Source: Synoicihabitans lomoniglobus (GTDB lineage: Bacteria > Verrucomicrobiota > Verrucomicrobiia > Opitutales > Opitutaceae). From it: DNA of 64,000 bases. The position numbers and the translations under genes were made by a program. The stretch covers positions 5,203,501 through 5,267,500 of the forward strand of contig NZ_CP119075.1 of NCBI RefSeq assembly GCF_029023725.1. The letters are read 5' to 3'. The notes under the pieces are model-generated. The model was given only the letters and a program-made list of their open reading frames with translations, was not told the origin of the DNA and did no database searches. Positions 1 to 7,219 of this stretch are shown here, piece after piece (positions within the stretch are counted from its first letter, which is position 1; each line of letters begins with the position of its first letter).

Positions 1-2081
1 GCGACGGCGTCGACGCCAACTTCCGCGCTCAAGGCCAATACAGCGCATTGACCGGCGAATACTCGCCCAAGATCAACGGCATGTTTTCCACCCGCTTCGG
101 CGATGACAACCAGTTCGGTTTCCTCATCGCTCCGACCTGGCAGGTGCGCAGCTTCGGCTCGGTCAATGTCGAGACCGGCGGTGACTGGACCGACGAGGAA
201 TCCCCACAGGATGGCGAGGACTACTACTTCATCGAAGAGCTCCAGTATCGCGACTACATCGTGGAGCGTGAGCGCTACGGCGTGAACCTCGCGCTCGAAG
301 CCAAGCCCGACGACGCCTCCTACTACTACCTTCGCGCCGGCTACAACAACTTCACCGACACCGAGGATCGCCACCGCACCGTGATCGCGTTGGAAGACGG
401 TGACATCGACGCGCTCAACGGCAGCGGCGCGACCGTCACCTCCGAAGAAGACGACGGCGAATACGAAAAAATGTATTCCCGCGAACTGCGCATGCGCGAG
501 AAGGAGCAGGAAGTCTTCTCCGTCGTGACCGGTTTGGAAAAACGCCTCGGCCTGTGGGAGCTCAAAGCGCAGCTCGGTTACACCCTCGGCCGCGAGCAAC
601 GTCCCGACGAAATCTCCGTGGCCTATGAGCCGACCGATGAATTCGCCAAAACCTTCACCTACACGGTCAACACGCCTTACGACGTGACCCTCGCGCAGAC
701 TGCCGGTCCGAGCATCCTCGATGCCGGCAGCTACGAGTTCGACAAGATGGAAGTTGCCAACGAAAGCGGTGACGAAGAGGAGTTTGATCTCGGCGTCGAC
801 ATCCGTCGCGACCTCGAAACGAGCTTCCCGGCCTTCGTGAAATTTGGGGGCCTGCACCGCTCCAAGGAAAAGACCAGCGAGGTCGAACTGTGGGAATACG
901 AAGACGGCCCCGCCATCATCCAATCGCTTTCGGGTGCCAACATCGGCGCGGGTGATTATCCGTTCCTCGCCGTCCCGCGTATCTCGCCCGACGCGTTCCG
1001 CGATGCCTACTACAACCAAGTCGGCTCCTTCGACAGCGAACGCAATTTCGAGGACAGCGAATTCGACGACTGGGTGATCAACGAAGACGTGACCGCCGCC
1101 TACCTCATGGCCTCCGGCACCTTCAATCGCCTCAACGTCATCGCCGGTTCGCGCGTCGAACGCACCAAGTTCGATACCACCGGCCGTCAAATCACGTTCG
1201 ACGAAGACGGTGATCCCGTCGGGTCGACGCCCATCAGCGCCTCGCGCAGCTACACCAACTGGCTGCCCGGCGTGTTCCTGCGCTACGACCTGAGCGATCA
1301 ACTCGTGCTGCGCGCTTCCTGGTCCAACTCCATCGCTCGCCCGAGCTTTGGCGACAGCGCCTTCCGGCGCAACGTGAACAACGAGGACGAGGAAGTCACC
1401 GTCGGCAACCCGTTCCTCGAAGAGCTCAAGGGCACCAACTGGGACGCCTCCGTGGAGTATTATCTCCCGTCGCTCGGCATGCTCTCCGCCTCGGTCTTCA
1501 AAAAGGAAATCGAGAACTTCGCCTACGAGACCGAGATCGCCGCCGACCCGACCTACCCGGGCTACGAAATCACGTCCTTCGAAAACGGCAGTGAGGGCGA
1601 CATCACCGGACTCGAACTCGCCTACCAGCAGCAGTTCCGCTTCCTGCCGGGCGCGTTCAGCGGCCTCGGCTTCATGGCCAACGCGACCTTCCTCGATTCC
1701 GATGCGACCTATCCGACCCGTCCCGGCGAGCAGATCCCGTTTGTGGGCCAGTCCAACACCACGGCCAACTTTGCGCTCACCTATGACAAGGGCCCGCTCT
1801 TCGCTCGTCTCGCTATGAACTACCGCACCGCGCGACTCCGTGAAGACGAAACCATCGGCGGCGACGTGACCGAGGACCTCTACGTCGACGACTTCGCCCA
1901 ACTCGATCTCACCGTGCGCTACGAGCTCAATGACAACTGGGAGCTGTTCGGCGAGTGGATCAACATCACCGACGAACCCTTCCGCGTCTACCTCGACAGC
2001 GACAACGGCCAGGGCAAGCGACTCGGTCAGATTGAAATTTACGACTGGAGCGCCAACTTTGGCGTGCGCTGGAAGTTGTAA
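1..2081 (+). CDS. TonB-dependent outer-membrane receptor, C-terminal part (5' end outside window)
   Basis: The reading frame is open from base 3 with no start codon needed, so the gene begins upstream; about 690 residues are visible. They are rich in alternating aromatic/polar beta-strand segments. The C-terminal portion carries a typical receptor pattern (LVLRASWSNSIARPSF, then a YELNDNWELFGEWINITDEP segment near the end, finishing ...FGVRWKL). This is the 22-strand barrel of a TonB-dependent transporter; the plug domain is off-window. The next gene is an exported phytase, a pairing that suggests uptake of phytate-derived phosphate or inositol phosphates (inference). The family call is firm; the substrate is not shown by sequence. 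Confidence 0.9.
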   Translation, partial: DGVDANFRAQGQYSALTGEYSPKINGMFSTRFGDDNQFGFLIAPTWQVRSFGSVNVETGGDWTDEESPQDGEDYYFIEELQYRDYIVERERYGVNLALEAKPDDASYYYLRAGYNNFTDTEDRHRTVIALEDGDIDALNGSGATVTSEEDDGEYEKMYSRELRMREKEQEVFSVVTGLEKRLGLWELKAQLGYTLGREQRPDEISVAYEPTDEFAKTFTYTVNTPYDVTLAQTAGPSILDAGSYEFDKMEVANESGDEEEFDLGVDIRRDLETSFPAFVKFGGLHRSKEKTSEVELWEYEDGPAIIQSLSGANIGAGDYPFLAVPRISPDAFRDAYYNQVGSFDSERNFEDSEFDDWVINEDVTAAYLMASGTFNRLNVIAGSRVERTKFDTTGRQITFDEDGDPVGSTPISASRSYTNWLPGVFLRYDLSDQLVLRASWSNSIARPSFGDSAFRRNVNNEDEEVTVGNPFLEELKGTNWDASVEYYLPSLGMLSASVFKKEIENFAYETEIAADPTYPGYEITSFENGSEGDITGLELAYQQQFRFLPGAFSGLGFMANATFLDSDATYPTRPGEQIPFVGQSNTTANFALTYDKGPLFARLAMNYRTARLREDETIGGDVTEDLYVDDFAQLDLTVRYELNDNWELFGEWINITDEPFRVYLDSDNGQGKRLGQIEIYDWSANFGVRWKL

Positions 2082-2127
2082 GTCAAAAACCCGGTAACCT
2101 TGCGGTTGCCGGACAATTTATCGGAGC

Positions 2128-2165
2128 GCGCGCGACCTTCCCTGCGGTGGTCGCGCGCACTTTTC
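2128..2165 (+). terminator. Rho-independent terminator after the TonB-dependent receptor
   Basis: A perfect 10-bp GC stem (GCGCGCGACC, 2128-2137, pairing with 2149-2158) with an 11-nt loop is followed by ACTTTTCGTCTT. It lies 47 bp after the receptor stop. It also argues against the longest possible start of the phytase frame (2147), which would lie inside the hairpin. Confidence 0.75.
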
Positions 2166-2200
2166 GTCTTACCCGTCATCACCTCCCTTTCCTCTCTTTC

Positions 2201-3253
2201 GTGAATAAGATCTCTGCTCTGGTTTCCTTCCTGGCCGTGTCCGTTGCGCTCGTCGCCGAACCGGTGATCAACGCCCATCCGCTCGCACCGCGGGCGGTCA
2301 GCACCGTCGCCAAACACGACACCGACGACCCCGCCATCTGGATACACCCGACCGATCCTGCGCAAAGCCTGATCCTCGGCACCGACAAGGACGTCGACGG
2401 CGCGCTGCGCGTCTACGGCCTCGACGGCGTCGAGAAGGTGGAGCTGTCCGTGCGCGGCATCCTGCGACCCAACAACGTCGACATCGCCTACGGCCTGATG
2501 GTGGGCGGTAAGCCGGTGGATGTCGCGGTCGTAACCGAGCGTTTCGCGCACCGCCTGCGCGTTTACCGTCTGCCCGACATGGCGCCGCTCGACGGCGGCG
2601 GCATCCCGGTGTTCGAAGGCGAAGCCGCCCGTGATCCCATGGGCATCGCACTCTACACGCGTCCGACGGACGACGCGTTGTTTGCCATCGTGAGTCGCTC
2701 CGATGCGGGCGCACCGACGGAAGGCTACCTGCATCAATACCGACTCATCGACGACGGCGCGGGCACCGTGCGCGGGGTGTTCACGCGGGCCTTTGGCACG
2801 TGGAGCGGCCGCAAGGAAGTCGAGGCCATCGCGGTCGACCACGAACAGGGCCACGTCTACTACAGCGACGAGACGTATGGGATTCGCCAATACGAAGCCG
2901 ATCCGCTGGTCGAGGATGCCGATGATCAGCTGGCGGAGTTTGGGTTGACTGGTTTCGCCCGCGACCACGAAGGCATTTCGATCTATCCCACGGGGCCGGG
3001 CACCGGCTACATTCTGGTTTCCGACCAACAGGCCAACACGTTCCGCATCTTCGCCCGCGAAGGCACCGCGACCGATCCGTATGACCACCGCCTCCTCGGG
3101 GCGGTGCGGCTTTCAACGGATGAAAGTGACGGCAGCGACGTCACCGCCGCCGCCCTGCCGGGCTATCCCGGCGGTCTGTTCGTGGCCATGTCGACCGACC
3201 GCACGTTCCAGTTCTATGCGTGGGACGATTTGCTGAAGGCAGCGGGACTCTGA
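2201..3253 (+). CDS. Exported beta-propeller phytase (3-phytase)
   Basis: Predicted to hydrolyse phytate in the periplasm or outside the cell. The GTG at 2201 gives a good signal peptide (VNKISALVSFLAVSVALVA) and clears the upstream terminator, so I prefer it to the longer frame start at 2147. The mature part carries the two hallmark phytase propeller motifs: D-T-D-D-P-A-I-W-I-H near the N-terminus (calcium/substrate-binding side) and NNVDIAYG about 50 residues later. Length (about 350 aa) fits the family. It sits directly behind a TonB-dependent receptor, consistent with a phosphate-scavenging pair; a separate promoter is likely because a terminator intervenes. Confidence 0.9.
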   Translation: MNKISALVSFLAVSVALVAEPVINAHPLAPRAVSTVAKHDTDDPAIWIHPTDPAQSLILGTDKDVDGALRVYGLDGVEKVELSVRGILRPNNVDIAYGLMVGGKPVDVAVVTERFAHRLRVYRLPDMAPLDGGGIPVFEGEAARDPMGIALYTRPTDDALFAIVSRSDAGAPTEGYLHQYRLIDDGAGTVRGVFTRAFGTWSGRKEVEAIAVDHEQGHVYYSDETYGIRQYEADPLVEDADDQLAEFGLTGFARDHEGISIYPTGPGTGYILVSDQQANTFRIFAREGTATDPYDHRLLGAVRLSTDESDGSDVTAAALPGYPGGLFVAMSTDRTFQFYAWDDLLKAAGL

Positions 3254-3304
3254 GAATCGGACCGGCGTTTGCATTCGCCCGCGATGGTGGTCACCGTCCG
3301 GGCG

Positions 3305-3942
3305 ATGCGGCGTTTGTTTCGAGCCTGGCTTGCGGGTGCCCTCGTGTGGGTCACGAGCGGTTGTGCGTCGTTTGACTACCCGTCGGAGGAAGGGCCGTTG
3401 CCGCCGGACTTGGCGGCGAAGCGGTTGAGCTGGGATCGGTTCGATGACCAGCGGTTGGCGACGGCCATCTTTGCCGAAACCAACCGCGTGCGCCGGGAGC
3501 ACGATTTGCCGCGTTTGCGGGAGACGGCGGATTTACAGGCCTACACGGTCGCCGTCACGGGTGTGGCGACGCATCACAATCCCTTGGCGGGTCGCGCTGG
3601 ATCGAAGCGATTGGCATTCCCGTGGCGTTGGCGATGGAGAATGTGGCATCGACATTGGCGCGGGTGTCGCCCTCCGGTAGTTCAATTCGCGTGACACTGG
3701 ATCCGGATGGCACGCGCGTGCGGCGCGATGCGCACACCGGAGAGGAGGTGCCGTGGCCGACTTACGAAGAAGCGGCCCGTCGTATCGTGCAGCAGAGGAT
3801 GGACTCGCCGGGGCATCGGAATAATTTGCTCAACCCCGAAGTGCGGCGTCTGGCGTGTGGCACGGTTTTGAGCCGCAGCGCGCTCGGTGGTGAAGTGATT
3901 CACTCCGTCCAAGTTTTTGTTAAATTAGCCTCTCGCCGATGA
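3305..3942 (+). pseudogene. Frameshifted CAP/SCP-domain lipoprotein gene
   Basis: The first frame (start 3305) encodes a signal peptide with lipobox (WVTSGCASF) and the first half of a CAP domain (IFAETNRVRREHDLPRL, then THHNPLAGR). Near base 3590 the domain jumps to the +2 frame and continues WIEAIGIPVALAMENV, then AARRIVQQRMDSPGHRNNLL and VHSVQVFVK to 3942. Joining the two frames gives a full CAP domain, so a one-base indel has split the gene, or there is a sequencing error. The nearly invariant Trp before M.SPGHR..NL is Arg here, while the duplicated copy downstream keeps Trp. CAP proteins are secreted or surface proteins of varied function. Confidence 0.75.
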
Positions 3943-4099
3943 TGTCCCTCCCTTCAGACCCCATCAGACTTACTTGTTGGTTCAGTAGTTCCTAGGGTTG
4001 ATTCCGTGATAGCCAGCACCGGAAAAACCGAGGCGGTATTGTCAAGGCATCGTGAGTCCGATCGTCCACAGATCGAACTGAACTACAATTGTTTAAACC

Positions 4100-4135
4100 T
4101 GATCCATTTTTTGGACCTGACCCATTTTTTGGACC
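4100..4135 (+). repeat. Two 18-bp units of CCTGACCCATTTTTTGGA
   Basis: Two adjacent copies end in GGACC at 4117 and 4135. They close the first CAP-tail unit and join directly to CAP coding sequence at 4136. Confidence 0.85.
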
Positions 4136-4347
4136 CGCACACCGGAGAGGAGGTGCCGTGGCCGACTTACGAAGAAGCGGCCCGTCGTATCGTGCAGCAG
4201 TGGATGGACTCGCCGGGGCATCGGAATAATTTGCTCAACCCCGAAGTGCGGCGTCTGGCGTGTGGCACCGCCTTGAGCCGCAGCGCGCTCGGTGGTGAAG
4301 TGATTCACTCCGTGCAAGTTTTCGTTAAAGTAGCCTCTCGCCGATGA
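4136..4347 (+). pseudogene. Truncated second copy of the CAP-domain 3' end
   Basis: This encodes HTGEEVPWPTYEEAARR, QQWMDSPGHRNNLL and the VHSVQVFVK end of a CAP domain, without signal peptide or N-terminal half. The upstream in-frame codons are translated repeat DNA (LDLTHFLDP). It keeps the conserved Trp that the copy attached to the gene has lost, so the detached fragment looks closer to the ancestral sequence. Confidence 0.8.
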
Positions 4348-4502
4348 TGTCCCTCCTTTCAGACCCCATCAGTCTTACTTGTTCGTTCAGTAGTTCCTAG
4401 GGTTGATTCCGTGATAGCCGGCACCGGAAAAATCGAGGCGGTATTGTCAAGACATCGTGAGTCCGATCGTCCACAGATCGAACTGAACTACAATTGTTTA
4501 AA

Positions 4503-4597
4503 CCTGACCCGTTTTTTGGACCGAACTACAATTGTTTAAACCTGACCCGTTTTTTGGACCTGACCCGTTTTTTGGACCTGACCCGTTTTTTGGACCC
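4503..4597 (+). repeat. Array of 18-bp units (CCTGACCCGTTTTTTGGA), end-anchored
   Basis: GGACC ends fall at 4522, 4560, 4578 and 4596. The intervening unit lengths are 38, 18 and 18 bp: the 38-bp unit reaches further into the element (it includes GAACTACAATTGTTTAAA), whereas the short ones stop earlier. All units share the same GGACC end. A right-end fragment of a different element (ATGTCCCCTTCGG, 4599-4611) abuts the array. Confidence 0.85.
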
Positions 4598-4644
4598 ATG
4601 TCCCCTTCGGTTGGCCCAATTGCTTGGATTTGGGCAACAGCCCC

Positions 4645-5169
4645 TCAAGGATTGACCCCGTCCGGCTGTCCGCCCGTCTCATACCAGTTGCCTTTAATGG
4701 AATTGGGGACTCCCATAAAATTAAGTTCAGGACGACCCGGTATAGGCAAATTCACCATCCGCCACTTTTCGTCAATTTTCTCCAAGAACAAAACTAGAAA
4801 ATGATCATCCATACTGCCAATTACATTTAAGGAAAAGCGACACACAGCGTAGCCGCCATTTTCGAATTCAAATGTATGATGAAAATTTACGTAGTATTTC
4901 ACTATGTCGCGTTCCGACATTTTCTTGACAAATAGACTACGAGAATAGCCTCGAATATACTCCGGATGAAGAATATCATATATTTCCCCCCAGTTACCAT
5001 TTAATATTCCTAATGAAAAGCGCCTTTCAAGATCACTTATACTGCCCGGGTCTTCAACGATTTGATCGGAAGCGTTCAGGTTGGAATTTCCTACTTTTGG
5101 ATCCTTCGCGCACCCGAATGCCGATATGAACGCAAGCACTCCTACAAAAATATTAATGTGACGTTTCAT
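4645..5169 (-). CDS. Uncharacterised lipoprotein, AT-rich
   Basis: 174 residues with a signal peptide and lipobox (AFISAFGCAKDP), so probably membrane-anchored. The rest (ERRFSLGILNGNWGEIYDILHPEYI..., ending in a two-stranded EKWRMVNLPIPGRPE) resembles small NTF2/DUF4440-like folds only in layout; I do not recognise the family. It overlaps the 3' end of the next upstream gene by 4 bp (ATGA), so the two were one operon. Base composition is distinctly AT-richer than the core genes, suggesting transfer. Confidence 0.6.
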   Translation of the reverse strand: MKRHINIFVGVLAFISAFGCAKDPKVGNSNLNASDQIVEDPGSISDLERRFSLGILNGNWGEIYDILHPEYIRGYSRSLFVKKMSERDIVKYYVNFHHTFEFENGGYAVCRFSLNVIGSMDDHFLVLFLEKIDEKWRMVNLPIPGRPELNFMGVPNSIKGNWYETGGQPDGVNP

Positions 5170-5564
5170 GGTATCGGTTCCGTTATCACAATTCGGGTAA
5201 TCCTAGTATCCTCAATACTGTAAACACTTCGAATTCCCGCAATCTGTCGCTGCACGACACTGTCTTGAATAAATCTAGTCTCGACCGTTCCTCCCCTCCC
5301 TGGGCTGCTCACCAACCAACTTTCCGCGCCCAACGGCACCGAAAAACTTGGGTATCTGCTGACTTCAGCAGCCGGTTTCAATCTGTAATTTGTTTGTTCA
5401 ATAATTGGAATATCGTCAACGATTCTATGGTCTTGAGGAATTTGATTATCCCCCGATACGTGATAATTAATATTTTTTGTTGAAGGCAATCCATAGTCAT
5501 TGTAATGCGCGACTTCCAGGGAGCCATTAACAGACGTTGTAGCCGAATACCCATGAGGGGACAA
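5166..5564 (-). CDS. 5'-truncated hypothetical gene fused to a repeat array
   Basis: The only available start is a TTG (5564) inside a repeat copy: the first codons TTG-TCC-CCT are repeat sequence, after which apparently genuine coding sequence starts (HGYSATTSVNGSLEVAHYND). The original 5' end is therefore probably lost. The remaining text (YNDYGLPSTKNINYH...) faintly recalls YD/RHS-type repeats but is too short to claim. It is AT-rich and overlaps the downstream lipoprotein gene by 4 bp. Probably not expressed as a functional protein. Confidence 0.45.
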   Translation of the reverse strand: MSPHGYSATTSVNGSLEVAHYNDYGLPSTKNINYHVSGDNQIPQDHRIVDDIPIIEQTNYRLKPAAEVSRYPSFSVPLGAESWLVSSPGRGGTVETRFIQDSVVQRQIAGIRSVYSIEDTRITRIVITEPIP

Positions 5565-5716
5565 TTTAAGGGGACATAGGACAATTTAAGGAGCCAATTT
5601 AAGGGGACATAGCCAATTTAAGGGGACATAGCCAATTTAAGGGAGCCAATTTAAGGGGACATGGAGCCAATTTAAGGAGCCAATTTAAGGGGACAAGCCA
5701 ATTTAAGGGGACATTG
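5557..5716 (+). repeat. Left-end array: 7-8 variably truncated copies of GGAGCCAATTTAAGGGGACAT
   Basis: Units begin [GGA]GCCAATTTAAGG and stop at different places (after ...GGGGACATA, ...AAGG, ...GGGGACATG, ...AAG, ...GGGGACAA). Unit lengths vary between about 12 and 21 bp. The last unit runs on into the complete palindromic element at 5697. The start of the unit is constant and its far end is not. Confidence 0.85.
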
Positions 5717-5820
5717 TTTGACTCTTGACAGATTTACTTCAATTGCGTGTGCGAGATCTGGTTTTGGCGACCCCGCGGAATGTTTTGTCAAGAGTCAAAC
5801 AATGCCCCCTTCGGCTTATA
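5697..5820 (+). repeat. Palindromic repeat element, copy 1
   Basis: A perfect 19-bp inverted repeat (CATTGTTTGACTCTTGACA at 5712-5730 and its complement at 5786-5804) encloses 55 bp. The pairing extends outward with one mismatch through AAGGGGA/CCCCCTT. There is no coding content. The element is bounded by GCCAATTTAAGG on the left and CCCCTTCGGCTTATA on the right. Non-autonomous; no transposase gene is in the window. Confidence 0.85.
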
Positions 5821-5876
5821 AACAATGTCCCCTTCGGCTTATACTAGAGTCAAACAATGTCCCCTTCGGCTTATAC
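5821..5876 (+). repeat. Right-end array of the palindromic element
   Basis: Two extra copies of the right end follow the element: 5821-5844 (starting AACAATG) and 5845-5876 (starting further in, at TAGAGTCAAACAATG). Both finish with CCCCTTCGGCTTATAC. Here the outer end is constant and the inner end varies, mirroring the left array. Confidence 0.8.
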
Positions 5877-5941
5877 TGGCTACGGTCATAAGTGGGGCTG
5901 TTATGGCCAGTGCTACTAATATTGCTTTAATGATTTTCATG

Positions 5942-6769
5942 CTATGGGGATGGGGGTGGCGTATCTTTATTTTCTAGCACAAGCTCAACTCGAGCATTGC
6001 CGATAACTTGGCGTGCGAGATTGTAAAAATTTGTATTGAAGTCCCTGTTAAAAAGAGACTTATGTTCTTCGTAAGGCTTCATCTCCTCATTAAGGTCACG
6101 AACTTCTGATTCACTTAATCCCTCGAGACTTGCAGGGATTTTTGGGTAGGGCATCTTATCACCTCGGCTGGACAAGGCCTTCTGATTGGCTTCCATCAAT
6201 TCCAAAGTTTCATTTGGGCTTAGAGGCGCGCCTTCGGAAGCCAAAACATCCCACATGTCGATCAACACTATCTCGGCGGGATAAAGGGACATTACTGTTT
6301 TCAGCCTCTCGTAAATTTTATCGGAGAAATGCTCCGTAACGGCCGCTTTGAATTGTTGCTCCAATTCGGCCGGACTACCTCTAACCTCTTCATTTACGAT
6401 TTGAGCCTCAAAATCCATCCATATTAAAAGCAACTGATCTTCTTTCGCCTCAGTTAGACCGAGAGCATATAGTGATCGCTTTTTACATAATGCGAGGCGC
6501 AGTTGGGTCGGGTTGGAGGAGTAGTCTATCGTAATGGATTGTGTTTCGGTCTTCTTTTTTTCGTTCTGATATTCAGTAATCGGTTTCTTTAGTGCTTCGG
6601 ATGCTGCTGGCGCAGGCGAGGGTTTCGCATGTAGTGATTTGTTTGCAGTCGAGTTTGATTTTACCGCCTCCTGCCCGTGGGTAACTCCGCCAAAGTTAGG
6701 AGTTAATGAAATGACAATCAGGATTGTAATTATTAATATGAAAACGAGTGATATAATCTTATTTTTCAT
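5942..6769 (-). CDS. Uncharacterised signal-anchored protein, AT-rich
   Basis: 275 residues from ATG 6769; the longer frame would start at a TTG inside the adjacent repeat. An N-terminal hydrophobic segment (KIISLVFILIITILIVISL) acts as signal or anchor, followed by a low-complexity Ser/Pro/Ala/Lys linker and a helical domain with many Glu/Leu. The C-terminus ends in prolines (DTPPPSP). I recognise no family. It lies between two copies of the palindromic element and, with its AT-rich codon use, looks like acquired DNA. Confidence 0.55.
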   Translation of the reverse strand: MKNKIISLVFILIITILIVISLTPNFGGVTHGQEAVKSNSTANKSLHAKPSPAPAASEALKKPITEYQNEKKKTETQSITIDYSSNPTQLRLALCKKRSLYALGLTEAKEDQLLLIWMDFEAQIVNEEVRGSPAELEQQFKAAVTEHFSDKIYERLKTVMSLYPAEIVLIDMWDVLASEGAPLSPNETLELMEANQKALSSRGDKMPYPKIPASLEGLSESEVRDLNEEMKPYEEHKSLFNRDFNTNFYNLARQVIGNARVELVLENKDTPPPSP

Positions 6770-6775
6770 TTTTCT

Positions 6776-7053
6776 AGCCAATCTAAGGGGACATTGTTTG
6801 ACTCTTGACAGATCTACTTCAATTGCGTGTTCGAGGTCCGGTTTTGGCGACCCCGCGGAATGTTTTGTAAAAAGTCAAACAATGCCCCCTTCGGCTTATA
6901 ACATCCATGGGACTAAACAGATGCGGCGCCTCTTCGGCTCTTTAGCCTAAATTCAAATCGTAGCGGGCGCTGCGACCGGCACCGACGGGTTGGAGGGCGC
7001 CGAGTTGGGCCAGGGCCTGTAAATCACGCGTAGCGGTGGCCTTGGACGCGCGG
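6776..7053 (+). repeat. 278-bp perfect tandem duplication: palindromic element plus 3' end of the Fic gene
   Basis: 6776-7053 and 7054-7331 appear identical by eye over the full unit. Each begins with AGCCAATCTAAGGGGACATTG (element copy, 125 bp) and runs through the Fic stop codon into its last ~37 codons. The first unit ends abruptly at GGACGCGCGG and joins the next GGAGCCAAT end. The near identity suggests a recent event. Confidence 0.9.
6942..7053 (-). pseudogene. Detached C-terminal fragment of the Fic gene
   Basis: A duplicate of the last ~37 codons of fic (winged-helix end, ...RSARYDLNLG stop). It is isolated from any start codon by the repeat element and is a by-product of the 278-bp tandem duplication. 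Confidence 0.85.
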
Positions 7054-7178
7054 AGCCAATCTAAGGGGACATTGTTTGACTCTTGACAGATCTACTTCAA
7101 TTGCGTGTTCGAGGTCCGGTTTTGGCGACCCCGCGGAATGTTTTGTAAAAAGTCAAACAATGCCCCCTTCGGCTTATA
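7054..7178 (+). repeat. Palindromic repeat element, copy 3 (copy 2 at 6776-6900)
   Basis: Same element as at 5697-5820, with the spacer conserved (ACTTCAATTGCGTGT ... GGTTTTGGCGACCCCGCGGAA). The right arm carries two mismatches (TGTAAAAAGTC instead of TGTCAAGAGTC) shared by copies 2 and 3. It sits 41 bp beyond the fic stop and may act as a 3' stem-loop of that transcript. Confidence 0.85.
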
Positions 7179-7219
7179 ACATCCATGGGACTAAACAGAT
7201 GCGGCGCCTCTTCGGCTCT

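Larger units (their letters stand above)
3731..4522 (+). repeat. 405-bp-period tandem duplication of the CAP gene 3' end plus its downstream repeat element
   Basis: Bases from 3731 recur from 4136 with about 96% identity. The unit covers the last ~210 bp of the CAP gene and ~175 bp of downstream DNA that ends in an element read here as GAACTACAATTGTTTAAAC then CTGACCC[A/G]TTTTTTGGACC. The left boundary of each repeat lies at an arbitrary place inside the gene, while the right boundary is always the GGACC end. The copies differ at roughly 14 positions, so the event is not brand new. Confidence 0.9.

Noticed and set aside
2039-3088. Long minus-strand frame opposite the phytase gene
   Set aside because: High-GC shadow frame: it is fully antisense to a gene with clear family motifs and has no signature of its own.
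4532-4804. 90-residue frame starting MFKPDPFFGPDPFFGPDPFFGP
   Set aside because: It only translates the 18-bp repeat array and then runs antisense to the lipoprotein gene; not a real repeat protein.
5557-5876. CRISPR array
   Set aside because: The short repeats are unequal in length, contiguous, have no unique spacers and there are no cas genes.
5697-7178. Complete insertion sequences at the palindromic elements
   Set aside because: The copies are about 125 bp, have no coding capacity and I see no target-site duplication; they are at most non-autonomous elements.
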